This document shows positions 1 through 9,446 of a stretch of 64,000 bases of DNA, piece after piece. Both the position numbers and the translations under genes were made by a program. Numbering within the stretch: position 1 is the first letter of the stretch; the number at the start of each line of letters is the position of its first letter. The stretch comes from Niveibacterium sp. SC-1. Lineage in GTDB: Bacteria; Pseudomonadota; Gammaproteobacteria; Burkholderiales; Rhodocyclaceae. Under the pieces are notes generated by a model, which was not told where the DNA came from, ran no database searches, and was given only the letters and a program-made list of their open reading frames with translations. The DNA is taken from the NCBI RefSeq assembly GCF_038235435.1, contig NZ_CP151275.1, forward strand, positions 2,108,001-2,172,000. The letters are read 5' to 3'.

Positions 1-1
1 C

Positions 2-895
2 GCCGCCGTCGTAGAGGGGGTGAGCCCCGCTGTGATGAGCCGTCGCCTCGACGCACTCGAGGCGCGGCTCGGTGTGAAGCTGATGGTGCGCAGTACGCGC
101 AGGCTGGTGCTGACCTCCGAAGGCGAGGCCTTCCTGGAGCAATGCGCGCGGATCTTCGACGAGCTGGATGCTGCCGAGGCTGCGGTAAGCCTCGGGGGAT
201 TGCAGCCGGCGGGACATCTGCGCATCAGTGCCCCGGCGGGCTTTGGTCGCCGGCACGTGGCGCCCGTCCTGGGGGAGTTTCTCGCCGCGCATCCGCAGGT
301 CGAGGCGAGTCTCGACCTGAGCGATCGGATGGTGGATCTGGTGGAAGAGGGCATCGACTGCGCGATCCGGATCGGTGAGTCACCCGACTCCAGCCTGATT
401 TCCGTGCGCCTGGGTGGCATGCGGCGTGCGGTGGTCGGAAGCCCCGGCTATTTGGCGCAGCACGGCCGCCCGGTGACGCCGCTGGAGCTTCTCGCGCACA
501 ACTGCCTGACGCTGCGGCAGCAGCGGGGTTGGCTATTCTCGGATCCGGCGAAACCTGGCGAATCGCGCTTGATGAAGGTTGGTGGCCGTCTGGTCTGCAA
601 TGACGGTGCGGTGCTGCGCGAGCAGGCGCTGCTGGGCGCAGGGCTATGCTGGCGTTCGGAATGGGAGGTGGGCGAGGACGTTCACGCCGGCCGGCTGGTG
701 ACAGTCCTGGATGAGTTTGCCGCGCCGCCCATGGGCATCTACGCGCTCATGCCACAGCGCCGCCTGGCGCCCTTGCGCCTGCGTCTGTGGCTGGATTTCG
801 TGCGCGAACGCTTCGCCTCGGCGGATTACTGGGCGAAGGCTGGCGTAGGCCGGTTTACGGCGCCGCTTCCGACTGGAAGGGCTCCGGTGCCTTGA
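2..895 (+). CDS. LysR-family transcriptional regulator, 5' truncated by window edge
   Basis: The reading frame is open from the first bases, so the true start lies outside the window; a GTG at 20 is in frame but would remove the first part of the DNA-binding domain. The visible N-terminus is the second half of a LysR winged helix-turn-helix (SPAVMSRRLDALEARLG, then RSTRRLVLTSEG), followed by the linker helix and an effector-binding domain of about 200 residues. The arrangement resembles the large group of LysR proteins that act as local repressors or activators of a divergent gene, but that gene is not visible. Its last 41 bases overlap the convergent TonB-like gene. The effector is unknown. 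Confidence 0.9.
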   Translation, partial: AAVVEGVSPAVMSRRLDALEARLGVKLMVRSTRRLVLTSEGEAFLEQCARIFDELDAAEAAVSLGGLQPAGHLRISAPAGFGRRHVAPVLGEFLAAHPQVEASLDLSDRMVDLVEEGIDCAIRIGESPDSSLISVRLGGMRRAVVGSPGYLAQHGRPVTPLELLAHNCLTLRQQRGWLFSDPAKPGESRLMKVGGRLVCNDGAVLREQALLGAGLCWRSEWEVGEDVHAGRLVTVLDEFAAPPMGIYALMPQRRLAPLRLRLWLDFVRERFASADYWAKAGVGRFTAPLPTGRAPVP

Positions 896-1508
896 AGGGA
901 ATCGGCTCCGCGGAAAACTCCAGCATCCAGCGTGATCGCGCGGGATGGCCCTCGATCTCGCCGGGGCGGATCGGCATCGCGCGGACCAATGCCTCGATCC
1001 GTGTGGCGAGCTCCTGCAACTCGGGAGGAGCGTCAGTATCGACGCGGTCGATCACGCCTTGCTCCGAGATGTAGATCGTGAAGACGATCTTCCCGCTCTT
1101 CAGGCTGGCGCTGATCGCCGGAATGAAGTCAGCCAGCTCGTCCTGGAAGCGCGGCCGCACGGAGAGCGCCTCTGCCGGCAAGTAGCCGGCGACACCGATG
1201 TCCAGAATGCCGCGCGGATCGGGAGTGGCGGTCTTGGGGGCTTGCTCGGGCGACGTCTCCGGTTCCTCGCGCTCTGCCGGTAAGGTTTCGACGGAGCTCG
1301 CTCGGGGTGGACCGCCCGCGACGGGGGAGTCGGGCGAGGGCGATGTTTCCCGGATCACTAAAGAAAGAACCCGCCTGGCGGCGGGCTCGGCTTCGCGGGG
1401 CTCAGGTAGCGCCTGTCCCGCGAAGATCAACAAGGCGTAGTGCAGAACGAGCGAAATACCGGCGGCGCTCAGCAGATCCTGGTGCCGCCTCAAGCCATCG
1501 GAGATCAC
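855..1508 (-). CDS. TonB-C-like membrane-anchored protein, function unknown
   Basis: This is a protein of about 217 residues with one N-terminal membrane segment (ISLVLHYALLIFAGQAL), a Pro/Glu-rich middle of about 60 residues, and a C-terminal globular part (KIVFTIYISEQGVIDRVD) like the C-terminal domain of TonB-type energy transducers. No exbB or exbD lies nearby. I chose the GTG at 1508 because it overlaps the TGA of the pilin gene upstream (GTGA), which suggests translational coupling; a TTG at 1514 is also possible. It is the last gene of the minor pilin operon, so a role in envelope transit or anchoring of the pilus machinery is conceivable, but this is inference only. Confidence 0.6.
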   Translation of the reverse strand: MISDGLRRHQDLLSAAGISLVLHYALLIFAGQALPEPREAEPAARRVLSLVIRETSPSPDSPVAGGPPRASSVETLPAEREEPETSPEQAPKTATPDPRGILDIGVAGYLPAEALSVRPRFQDELADFIPAISASLKSGKIVFTIYISEQGVIDRVDTDAPPELQELATRIEALVRAMPIRPGEIEGHPARSRWMLEFSAEPIPFKAPEPFQSEAAP

Positions 1509-1897
1509 CAACAATCGGTCTGCGCTGCACTCTTCGCGCCCGCTTGATTCAGCGTGAGCGTGCCACAGCGATCGCCGCTCATCGGACCAGTGGGAACGGC
1601 TTGCAGGCTGAACGTGGAGGCGTCCGGGGTGCCCGAAAAACTGATGTCGTAGTTCTTCGTGGCCGAGGTCTCGCGCGGCGAACGGTCGAACGGCCGGGTC
1701 GCCGAGGCGTAGGTGTTGTTCTCCGTGTAGTAGCGCTCCATGAACTGCGCGATCTCGGCGAGGTCAGCCTTCGCCACGCCACGCTTCCCGGAACGGACGT
1801 GCTCCGTGTAGCTGGGCATGGCGATGGCGGCCAGGATGCCGATGATCGCGACCGTGATCATCAGTTCGATGAGTGTGAATCCGCGGTTTGTTTTCAT
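1505..1897 (-). CDS. pilE: Type IV pilin-like protein (PilE-type minor pilin)
   Basis: This is a 130-residue prepilin. It begins with a short basic leader and a type III signal sequence: cleavage after Gly6, Phe7 as the new N-terminus and Glu11 as the conserved mature position 5, followed by a hydrophobic helix (IELMITVAIIGILAAIAMPSY). The C-terminal half holds a Cys pair (DRCGTLTLNQAG...DCW) typical of the D-region of PilE/GspG-like minor pilins. It lies 15 bases downstream of pilY1 in the same operon, the position of pilE in the Pseudomonas fimU-pilVWXY1E cluster. It is probably a minor pilin of the pilus tip or initiation complex; its position makes a major pilin less likely. Confidence 0.92.
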   Translation of the reverse strand: MKTNRGFTLIELMITVAIIGILAAIAMPSYTEHVRSGKRGVAKADLAEIAQFMERYYTENNTYASATRPFDRSPRETSATKNYDISFSGTPDASTFSLQAVPTGPMSGDRCGTLTLNQAGAKSAAQTDCW

Positions 1898-1912
1898 GCT
1901 GCGTGCTTTCTC

Positions 1913-4900
1913 TTAGCGGGGAATCAACTCGCGCCAGCTGATGCGGGATCCACCGGCACCTCTCAGATCTGTAGGTGTTGGCCGGGGCTTGCTGTCTTGC
2001 GTGAGGTCGGTGGGGTTCGTTATCGCGACACCACGGGTACTCTCTCCACTCGGAAGGAGCAAGCGCGTTCCGCCCGGTGCCAGGCCAGTTTCGACTCCGG
2101 CACTCGGTACGTCGGCGTTGGTGAATTGATTGTCCCCGCTGGTATCGAAGACAGCCCACGACAGCAGTCCGCCATTGGCATAGTCGACCGCCATGAAATA
2201 GCCGCTGCCGCCAAACTTGCAGGGAGAAGAGCTGGGAATGAGGGTGTTGTAGAACAGTACGCCGCTGATGACGAAAGGCGCTCCCGTCACACGTTCACCT
2301 GAGGCAGGCAGATCCTCGACCCAGCCCTTCTTGGTACTCCAGTCGATGTCTTCGTCTGTCACGGTGCGCCCGGTGGAAGTGTTCGAGATGGTCTGGACGA
2401 GCAGATCCGAGCGTGGAACCTGGGCGCCGCGGTCCCAGATGCCATACATGGATTGGACTTGGGTGCTCGAAATGTCTGCGATCTCGAGGTACTTGCCCGT
2501 TCCGAAGTAGACGAGGGGCGTATCCACGTTGAGGGGATGGCGGGTGATTTCCGGCGGCGTGGTAATCGGTTGCTTCCCGACGGCGGGGCAGGTTGCCGCA
2601 TCGGTCGTGCAAGCTTCTCCAAGGAGCGATGCACTCCAGAGATCCGGATCACTGGAGGACACGTCGAAACGCCACATATTGCCCTTCAGGTCGCCTGCGT
2701 ACAGCGTCTCGGGCATGCCGTCGGCATTGGCGTCGAAACCGGTCACCCCTGCCAGACCGTTGGAGCCCACATTGTCGACGACGATCTTCTTGTAATTGCT
2801 GGTCCAGGTAGTGCCGCTGCGCTCGATGAACAGGATGAACAGGGCTGCCTTCTGGTTTGTGCTGTTGTAGCCGTTGCCGACGATGGCCGCCCACTTGTTG
2901 TTCGCCAGCTTCGCAATCAGCGGCTGGGCAAACACGTAACCCATATCGCCGTCAGCGTCGTCGGAACCCTTGAACTCCCACAGCACGAGACTGGAGGCAT
3001 TGGTCTCGCTGAAAGAGGACGGATCGGTGATATCCAGGGCGAAAAGACCTTTGCCGCCTTGGCGCATGCCGCTGACCAGCACGCTCTTCCAGCTCGTGCC
3101 GTATTGAACGTCCGCCGCCTGCGGGCTGCCATCAACGAAGAACTTGTGCGAGCTCTTGTAGGCCGGGCTGCTCAGGCCTCCGAGGTTGGAATAGACCTCG
3201 GACGGCACGAAAGCCAATTGTTCCTGGCCTGTGCTGGCGTTGAAGGCGTGCATCATCCCGTCGTTGGCGCCGACGTAAACCATTGGGGTCCGCGTCGTGC
3301 GGGCTGCGCGCCAGCCGTAGTAGGAGGCGTTCAGGTACGCGGGCAGGTACAGATACTGCGAAGAGTACTGGCCGCTGGGCACGCCAACATACAGCGGGTT
3401 CGAATCAACGATGTCCCCGAGTTTGCTGGTCAGCCGCTGACGGAATTGGGTTGCCCCTGTTCCCTCGTTGCTGCCATCGCCGCGAATGTAGTCCACGCGG
3501 TTCTGTCCCACGCTCGTGTTTGTGTCGGAGCCCAGGATCGAGGCCTGCTGCGTCGCGCTCAGCCTGGCCCAGCGGAAGGGGATGCCGAGTCGGGTGTCTC
3601 CGTGAACCGTGACGATCTTGCGGGAGTCGGCGGCCGGGAGCTGTTCGGCGGCACTCCAGGTTCTGGTGCCGATGGTCCCGTCGAGACCGACCGAGAAGGC
3701 GCGAAGGTCACCTTCCCATGATTTCGGGTTGAACACCGCTTGATAGATGGTCGAGCCGGATTGGAGAGACGAGGAGTTGGTCGCAACCGCCGAAGCTGCG
3801 GAGGCATTGACGATGGCCTCGAACGCGGCACTCAGAGACTGCTCGAGGGCGCCAGGGTTCGTCACGTAGAAGAAATTGTCGGGCTGCCCGTCTCCGGCAG
3901 AGCTCGCGCTGCCATCCACGAGCTTGGAGTCCCACTCGGCCTGGTTGTTAGGCGTCGCGCTGCCGTCGGAGTCCTTGAAGCCGCCCCACTTGGCGGCGTA
4001 ATACAGGGGGTCCTTGAGCGAAGTTCCCGTGGAGCCGGTCGCGGCAAATGCTGCGGTTCGTGCCGTCCTGTCGGACTGGTCATTGCAGCTCTTGCAACCG
4101 CCGTTTTCAATCTTCGTTCCAACATCAGAGCCGGTGACCGCGATGCCAGTGCGGTCAAGGTTGTAGGTGAAGTTGTAAATCCCCGAATAGAAGTGCGGAC
4201 CGTCCGCGCTCGTGCCGGAAATAACAAACCCGAAGCCTTGGGGGCTGCCCGTGGATGCCGCGATGACCTGCGTAGTCACCGAGATCTGATTGCCGTTGAT
4301 TGTGTAGCTCAGCAGGCCGATGACGTCCTGGTCGTAGTCGCCGCCCTGGTTGGAGTCTTCCCAGTTGATGTAGTACTTGCCGCTGGTGCTGGTCTTCTCG
4401 ACTTCCTTGAAGTCAACGATCGTACCCGTGCCGAACCGCCCGGTGGCTACGTCGGACCGGTCGAGGCGGTAGGCCGGCTGGATCACGACCGGATTGCCAC
4501 CGACTGTGACATCGATACGAGGAACGTTCGTCGCCAAGGCGACGCCGTAGGTGGTTACTTTGTAGGACGTGGTGTCCTGGTCGCCAATGGCCGGCGTCGT
4601 ACGGATCCGATGGGTGTGGGCGTAGTAGGCGGCGCCTGCAATGCCATAGCCGCCCTCCAGGGAAGGGGCTTCAGGACAAATGCCGTTGACCGACGCGAGC
4701 GCGCCGACACTCTTGAGCGTGCACAGTCCGTCGTAGGTCGTGCCGCTGCGTCCCACGTAGGCCGACGTGATGCCCTCGCCAGCGCCTACGGCGTTGGTAT
4801 AGGTGGCGAGGGTGTCAAACGTAAACGCGGCGTCGATCTGGTCCGTATCGTAGGAGGAAACGCTGGCGTTGATCGCGAGGATGTTCAGTGGCGAGCAATA

Positions 4901-6649
4901 ATTCTGACTCGTAATGGGGTCGTGGCGATTGCTCCCTGTTACCGGGTCCGACAGGCCCACAGCGGCATCCTTGGAGTTTGCGTGGTCATATGCGAACGCA
5001 CTCACTTCGGTGAGCCCTGCGAGATAGCGTAGCGACTCCACGTACATCTCGCTCATCGGGTTGCCCCAGGACGAGCAGTCGCCTTCGGTCGCCGGACTAC
5101 CCTGCGAGTTGGAGCCACCGGAAGGGATAATGCCGATTTGCTGGTAGTTACATGTGTCGGAGTTCAGGTAGCTGCGATCCGAATAGTTCCAGCCATATAT
5201 CTTCAGTGCGTTCAGTGTCTTCAGAATTCCGCTGGCGCCGGTGAATCGGCCGGAATTCGGATTGATTTCGTCCTGGGTCGCATCGGTACCATTTGACAGC
5301 GCAACCTCGGCGTTCTTGCGCAGTACGCCGCCGGAGATATTCTTCTTGTAGCTTCCTGTCACCAACCCGAAGTAGATCGAGGGCTTGCCACCGTTTGTGC
5401 TTGCCTCTCCGTATTTCTGAAGCAAACCGACCGGCTTGTAGTTGCCGTTCGGATACAGCTTGCAGGACTCGCCACCCAGCAGACCGGACACGCAGACTTG
5501 TACGCGAGCTGTGAAGTTCGGCCCGGCTCCGCTGAGGGTCAGGCCTCGGGCGGCGGAGCTCGGGTTCTCGGCAGAGGCTGGAATTCCGGACAGGATGCCC
5601 GCACCCGTGCCGTAGCGGTTGCCATTAGAGCGAACGCCCCCGAAACTGGATTGGGCGTTCCGGTACTCGTTCAGCCATGAGCATTGGCTCTTTTCGTTTG
5701 CAGCCCATAGCGCGTAGTTTCCGCGCGCTGCCCGAATGAGCGGCGGATTTGTTGTTGTCTGAGACTGATTGGTGGTATCGAAGGTCGTGTTGCAGAAGGT
5801 TACGCCTTGCTTGCTCAAGTTCGCGACTGTGTACGTTCCCGCAACCAGCGCGGTGCTGACGCCGAAGTCGAGCGTGAAGGTATTGCCGCCATCGCAACTT
5901 CCGTCGGCGTTCCAGGTGTTGGTATCGCTGAAGCTTGCGCACGTCGCGACGGCATAGTATGTGCGGTTGCTCAGATAGATCTTCAATTGATCGCCAATCT
6001 TGGCGAAACCACTTGGCAGCGCGTAGTTCTTTCTGGTGACCGTTTCTGCCGCGAGAGTCAGCGTGGCGGTGGTGGCTGCGGGTTCGCTGAACGGCGTGAG
6101 CTCATTCAGGCTTGGTCGGTTGCCAGAGCCATCCCCGTAGTAGTACTTGGCCCAGGAGTGGGCGTCGGTAGGCAGGTGCGCGCGTTCCAGAACGGTTGTT
6201 CCGTCCTGGTCTGTGCTGCGCAAACCGCCATACAGGACTTTGCGCATGATGTCGGCACGGGACATCGAAATCCAGTTTAGGAAGTTGCCACTCCACTGCC
6301 CGTTGCACTTCCGGTCGCTAGTTGCGTGATGAGGCGAGAAACGCCCGTTCGAATTGTCGTACGTGTAGCACTTCTCATAGTCGAAATACCCGTAGTACTT
6401 GATCGAGTGCTTGTACGTGGTTTCCCATGCGCCGCTATCGTTGCCATCCAGGTCCGAGAAATCGTTGTAGGCCTTATAGAAGAGCTGGTGGTCGCGCGAA
6501 ACGTTCAGCATCACGATCGGCGGCGCGCCGGACGCGGTGAAGAGTGGCACGTCAGGCAAGTTGACCGCATATACGGACGACGCCGCTGCGAACGCAGCCA
6601 CGGAAAGCAGGGTGCTGCGCAGATGTGAAATGACGTGGGAGCGCTTCAT
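1913..6649 (-). CDS. pilY1: PilY1, type IV pilus tip adhesin/biogenesis factor
   Basis: This large exported protein has about 1578 residues. I chose the ATG at 6649, preceded by a GAGGCG ribosome site, because it gives a good signal peptide (cleavage near SSVYA, residue 27); a longer frame from 6787 would overlap pilX. The N-terminus (PPIVMLNVSRDHQLFYKAYND) lacks the DxSxS metal site of von Willebrand domains found in Pseudomonas PilY1. The C-terminal half is the conserved PilY1 beta-propeller, with FVGANDGMMHAF-type blades (here YVGANDGMMHAF) and a calcium loop DANADGMPE at about residues 1306-1314. An RGD triplet sits at about 1056. PilY1 works with minor pilins to prime pilus assembly, counter retraction and adhere. 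It is flanked by pilX and pilE. Confidence 0.95.
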   Translation of the reverse strand: MKRSHVISHLRSTLLSVAAFAAASSVYAVNLPDVPLFTASGAPPIVMLNVSRDHQLFYKAYNDFSDLDGNDSGAWETTYKHSIKYYGYFDYEKCYTYDNSNGRFSPHHATSDRKCNGQWSGNFLNWISMSRADIMRKVLYGGLRSTDQDGTTVLERAHLPTDAHSWAKYYYGDGSGNRPSLNELTPFSEPAATTATLTLAAETVTRKNYALPSGFAKIGDQLKIYLSNRTYYAVATCASFSDTNTWNADGSCDGGNTFTLDFGVSTALVAGTYTVANLSKQGVTFCNTTFDTTNQSQTTTNPPLIRAARGNYALWAANEKSQCSWLNEYRNAQSSFGGVRSNGNRYGTGAGILSGIPASAENPSSAARGLTLSGAGPNFTARVQVCVSGLLGGESCKLYPNGNYKPVGLLQKYGEASTNGGKPSIYFGLVTGSYKKNISGGVLRKNAEVALSNGTDATQDEINPNSGRFTGASGILKTLNALKIYGWNYSDRSYLNSDTCNYQQIGIIPSGGSNSQGSPATEGDCSSWGNPMSEMYVESLRYLAGLTEVSAFAYDHANSKDAAVGLSDPVTGSNRHDPITSQNYCSPLNILAINASVSSYDTDQIDAAFTFDTLATYTNAVGAGEGITSAYVGRSGTTYDGLCTLKSVGALASVNGICPEAPSLEGGYGIAGAAYYAHTHRIRTTPAIGDQDTTSYKVTTYGVALATNVPRIDVTVGGNPVVIQPAYRLDRSDVATGRFGTGTIVDFKEVEKTSTSGKYYINWEDSNQGGDYDQDVIGLLSYTINGNQISVTTQVIAASTGSPQGFGFVISGTSADGPHFYSGIYNFTYNLDRTGIAVTGSDVGTKIENGGCKSCNDQSDRTARTAAFAATGSTGTSLKDPLYYAAKWGGFKDSDGSATPNNQAEWDSKLVDGSASSAGDGQPDNFFYVTNPGALEQSLSAAFEAIVNASAASAVATNSSSLQSGSTIYQAVFNPKSWEGDLRAFSVGLDGTIGTRTWSAAEQLPAADSRKIVTVHGDTRLGIPFRWARLSATQQASILGSDTNTSVGQNRVDYIRGDGSNEGTGATQFRQRLTSKLGDIVDSNPLYVGVPSGQYSSQYLYLPAYLNASYYGWRAARTTRTPMVYVGANDGMMHAFNASTGQEQLAFVPSEVYSNLGGLSSPAYKSSHKFFVDGSPQAADVQYGTSWKSVLVSGMRQGGKGLFALDITDPSSFSETNASSLVLWEFKGSDDADGDMGYVFAQPLIAKLANNKWAAIVGNGYNSTNQKAALFILFIERSGTTWTSNYKKIVVDNVGSNGLAGVTGFDANADGMPETLYAGDLKGNMWRFDVSSSDPDLWSASLLGEACTTDAATCPAVGKQPITTPPEITRHPLNVDTPLVYFGTGKYLEIADISSTQVQSMYGIWDRGAQVPRSDLLVQTISNTSTGRTVTDEDIDWSTKKGWVEDLPASGERVTGAPFVISGVLFYNTLIPSSSPCKFGGSGYFMAVDYANGGLLSWAVFDTSGDNQFTNADVPSAGVETGLAPGGTRLLLPSGESTRGVAITNPTDLTQDSKPRPTPTDLRGAGGSRISWRELIPR

Positions 6650-6672
6650 ATTATTCGCCTCGATCAACGGCG

Positions 6673-7209
6673 TCATTGAGGACGGAAAGAACTCTGGAGC
6701 AAAACTTGCGTATCGACGTTCATGCCAGTGGCTCGGACGGTTGAGCGGAACACTGGGGCGATTCCTCCCGATCCGCATCCCGCACACTTTGCGACGCCGC
6801 CGAACTCGACGAAATAGCGGGGAGGCTGAGCGAGAGTCGTCGCGAGCCCGTTGGCGGCGGTGAGTGCGATATCTACCGTCTTGCGGGGACTGGGCGGGGA
6901 CGCCCAGTTATACGAAAAGGGGTCTGGAGCAGAGCCGGTAGCGCACAGGCCATTGGTACAGTCGGTGACGTACTCAAAGACGCTGTGATCCTTCGCGGCA
7001 CGCTCGGCCCGCCGCAACGCGATCTCGGCGGCTTGCAATGAAACGGCGCGATCCCGGCTGAAAGCACCCATCCGCTCTTGCAGCGATGCGCCTTGCATGC
7101 CGGCGATGCCGATCATGAGCAACACAAGCAAGAAGATAAGCACGATAACAAGGGAGAAACCGCGCTGCTCGCGTGCGCTATTCGATTGAGTAAATGCCAT
7201 TGGATGCAT
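6673..7209 (-). CDS. pilX: PilX-type minor pilin / pilus assembly protein
   Basis: The protein has about 178 residues from an ATG at 7209 (a second ATG at 7200 is equally possible). The N-terminus EQRGFSLVIVLIFLLVLLMIG is a prepilin-like cleavage site and hydrophobic helix. As in other PilX and GspK proteins, the usual Glu at mature position 5 is absent, which fits a pilin at the tip of the complex. The following segment (GASLQERMGAFSRDRAVSLQ) and the early AERA helix match the PilX family. A CAGCG cluster lies near the C-terminus. It sits 8 bases after pilW and 23 bases before pilY1. Confidence 0.9.
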   Translation of the reverse strand: MHPMAFTQSNSAREQRGFSLVIVLIFLLVLLMIGIAGMQGASLQERMGAFSRDRAVSLQAAEIALRRAERAAKDHSVFEYVTDCTNGLCATGSAPDPFSYNWASPPSPRKTVDIALTAANGLATTLAQPPRYFVEFGGVAKCAGCGSGGIAPVFRSTVRATGMNVDTQVLLQSSFRPQ

Positions 7210-7217
7210 TTCCACAC

Positions 7218-8201
7218 TCACAGGCGATTGCGCAGGGAAATTGTGAAGAAGACGGGTGTTCGCAAGATGCGGTCCGTCGGGGTGATCTGCGTGCCATCGC
7301 AGCCGCGATATTTTTGGGCGGCGGTTGTCACATTGGAGTCCGTGCTGCGCGTGATCATGCAAACGCGAACGGCGCGGACTTGATTCCAATTCGTCACTTT
7401 TTCGGCTGAGATGTACATGCCGGTCCCGGCCGCATCTATCTGGCCGTACAGCAGTTGGAAGTCGTCGACACCCTCGGCAACATCCTCGTCCTGCTGCGTC
7501 GTGCCACGCAGGGTCCGTCGCACAAGCGTCCGCCGGCCGTTGGCGTCTCGCAAGAAGAAGTAGCTTGTTACGAGGTCGAAGACCTCGGCAGCCTGGTCGT
7601 AGGCGCGTGGGAATGTGCCGGTGGTGTTGGAGCCCGCCTGGTGTTGCAAGGTGAGCGTGCCGCTTGAGGCTGAGGCGCCCGTCACGGTGAAGACAGCGCC
7701 GCTGCCACAGTCGGAAATCACGGCGGTGTCGCCCAGGGCGAAAGTGCCCGCCGGAGCAGTAAGGGCAACCGTATCGTCCGCCGTTGCCATGGCGGCATTC
7801 AGCCGCCAGCCGTCATTCGAGCTGTACTGAACCCGCAGCACGTCCGTCCCTGCCAGTCGGCCGGAAATTCCGGCGTCAGTCGGTTGGGAGTTCTCATATC
7901 CCTGCAGCGGCCCGGTGTACGTGGTGCTGCTCGTCGCCGCGGCAACTTGGTTTGCAGGCGCGATGTCGCGATTACAGCCGACAAAACCCGCCATGCGACT
8001 GTCGCGACCCAGCGAGAATGAGGCGTAGCGGAAACTTTCCTGGATCCGAGACCTGTTGTCTGCGACGCGGGATGTGCCACTGCTTGCGAGAAAAACCGCG
8101 ACGACTACGCCCGAGATGAGCAGGCCCACGGTGAGGGCAACCATCACCTCGACGAGGGTGAAGCCGCCGGTTGAGCTTCGGGAAGGGTGGGTCGGCTTCA
8201 T
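7218..8201 (-). CDS. pilW: PilW-type minor pilin
   Basis: The 327-residue protein has a type III signal sequence GGFTLVEVMVALTVGLLISG and the family block RIQESFRYASFSLGRDSRMAGFVGC, in which PilW proteins carry a conserved arrangement after the pilin helix. Its length is normal for PilW (300-370). Its start overlaps the end of pilV (ATGA at 8198-8201), so the two are translationally coupled. In the minor pilin complex PilV, PilW, PilX and PilY1 form a tip module that primes pilus assembly. Confidence 0.93.
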   Translation of the reverse strand: MKPTHPSRSSTGGFTLVEVMVALTVGLLISGVVVAVFLASSGTSRVADNRSRIQESFRYASFSLGRDSRMAGFVGCNRDIAPANQVAAATSSTTYTGPLQGYENSQPTDAGISGRLAGTDVLRVQYSSNDGWRLNAAMATADDTVALTAPAGTFALGDTAVISDCGSGAVFTVTGASASSGTLTLQHQAGSNTTGTFPRAYDQAAEVFDLVTSYFFLRDANGRRTLVRRTLRGTTQQDEDVAEGVDDFQLLYGQIDAAGTGMYISAEKVTNWNQVRAVRVCMITRSTDSNVTTAAQKYRGCDGTQITPTDRILRTPVFFTISLRNRL

Positions 8202-8761
8202 GGTTGGAATGCCATCGTGAAACGTTGCGAAGTGCTGCTATCGCTTGCGCGACCATTCTTAACCGCCCAGAAGATCTTGATGACGACAATCCCAGATCCG
8301 GAGCACGCCGGATTGGCGACAGTGCCGTCATCAAAACCACTTGCGTCATCCAGGCAGACGACGCCCGTCCCGGACGGGAATTCTTCCGCCAGCCGCTGGC
8401 GCCAAGCGCCGGCATCGTCGGCTGCAAGTTGCGCCGCCGTGCAGGATGTGGGGGTTGCGTTGGTTGCACTCTGAGAGCAGGTACCGACGATAGTCGAACT
8501 GCTCACTGAGCTGAGCGCTGCAACGTAGGTATTGGCGCTGACGCCGTCGCCGTAAGCGATGGTGTTTGTCCGCATGCGTTCGGCGATGTCTTGCGCTTCC
8601 ACCGCGGCCAAAGAATGGAATGCCGACTCGTTGTTTCTGCCCAGCGTGCGGGAAAGCAGTCCCGCAAGACCAAGCAAGGCAAAGGAAAGAAGTAGCAGGG
8701 CCACCATATTCTCGATCATGGTGATCCCTCGCTGGATACGACGGAGCTGGTAACGGTTCAT
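8198..8761 (-). CDS. pilV: PilV-type minor pilin
   Basis: The 187-residue protein begins with a basic leader and the pilin cleavage site QRGITMIENMVALLLLSFALLG, followed by the PilV block ESAFHSLAAVEAQDIAERMR; Glu is present at mature position 5. The family role is in the minor pilin priming complex. It overlaps pilW by 4 bases and lies 10 bases behind the fimT-like gene, within a tight operon on the minus strand. Confidence 0.93.
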   Translation of the reverse strand: MNRYQLRRIQRGITMIENMVALLLLSFALLGLAGLLSRTLGRNNESAFHSLAAVEAQDIAERMRTNTIAYGDGVSANTYVAALSSVSSSTIVGTCSQSATNATPTSCTAAQLAADDAGAWRQRLAEEFPSGTGVVCLDDASGFDDGTVANPACSGSGIVVIKIFWAVKNGRASDSSTSQRFTMAFQP

Positions 8762-8771
8762 GGCAGGCGGC

Positions 8772-9323
8772 TCAGGAACAGCTGGAACTGGTGGTTTCTG
8801 TGCGCAGACTGCCGCTCATTCCGACGACGAGCTCAGTCCCGACGACACCGCTCTTGCAAAAACGGATCCGGCCGCTGGCCGTGAGTTCGCCAGTGGGGCG
8901 CGCATCGACGTTCTGCACGCTAGCCAGAGTGCCCTCTGAACTCAACGGTGTAGCGGAGATGGCTTTCTCTGGCGGGCGTACGCGAAGAACGGTTTCACCG
9001 CCGTCTAGGCTTCCGTTCCCATTCGCGTCCGCGTATACCAGCCAGCCATTGCTCCAGTCCGTGCTGCCGCCGCAGGCGGACGCCGTTCCGGACCTGACAT
9101 CCGCCGGGCATACGCCCACACTGCGCCCGCGGCGAGTGGCCTCGATGCGCGCAAAGGATAGGTCAGCGCGCAGATTCGACGCGGCCGTAGTGAGTTTGCG
9201 TCCGGCGATCAGGGTGGCGAAATTTGGTATCGCGATGGCGACGCCGATCGCAAATACGGTTACCGCGATCATTAACTCAATGAGAGTGAAGCCCCGGAGA
9301 TGACCGGGTTGCACGGCAGGCAC
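8772..9323 (-). CDS. fimT: FimT/FimU-GspH family minor pilin
   Basis: The protein has about 183 residues from a GTG start at 9323. The prepilin motif is LRGFTLIELMIAVTVFAIGV, and the GspH/FimT domain follows, with NLRADLSFARIEATRRGRSV as its typical helix and a Cys pair in the beta part. FimT/FimU caps the minor pilin complex, and some FimT proteins bind DNA during natural transformation; whether this one does cannot be read from the sequence. It is the first gene of the minor pilin operon, with 123 bases upstream to the HNH gene in which no clear promoter was seen. Confidence 0.88.
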   Translation of the reverse strand: MPAVQPGHLRGFTLIELMIAVTVFAIGVAIAIPNFATLIAGRKLTTAASNLRADLSFARIEATRRGRSVGVCPADVRSGTASACGGSTDWSNGWLVYADANGNGSLDGGETVLRVRPPEKAISATPLSSEGTLASVQNVDARPTGELTASGRIRFCKSGVVGTELVVGMSGSLRTETTSSSCS

Positions 9324-9446
9324 GGTGGTTGGGCTCCAGACTGGGTTGCCGCGATGGTCGCGTCGAGCCCAAGCGCGAGCCAGCGTAAAGCGACAAACGG
9401 GAATACATCTTTGATGGGCGGCGTGCAGTGCCGCGCGGTGCGTGAC

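Noticed and set aside
3476..3484. RGD triplet in PilY1 as an integrin-binding site
   Set aside because: The surrounding YIRGDG looks like a recurrent PilY1 motif, and the organism is probably environmental; not enough to claim host binding.
2453..3721. 422-codon and neighbouring plus-strand frames opposite pilY1
   Set aside because: Antisense shadows; no recognisable domain or start signal.
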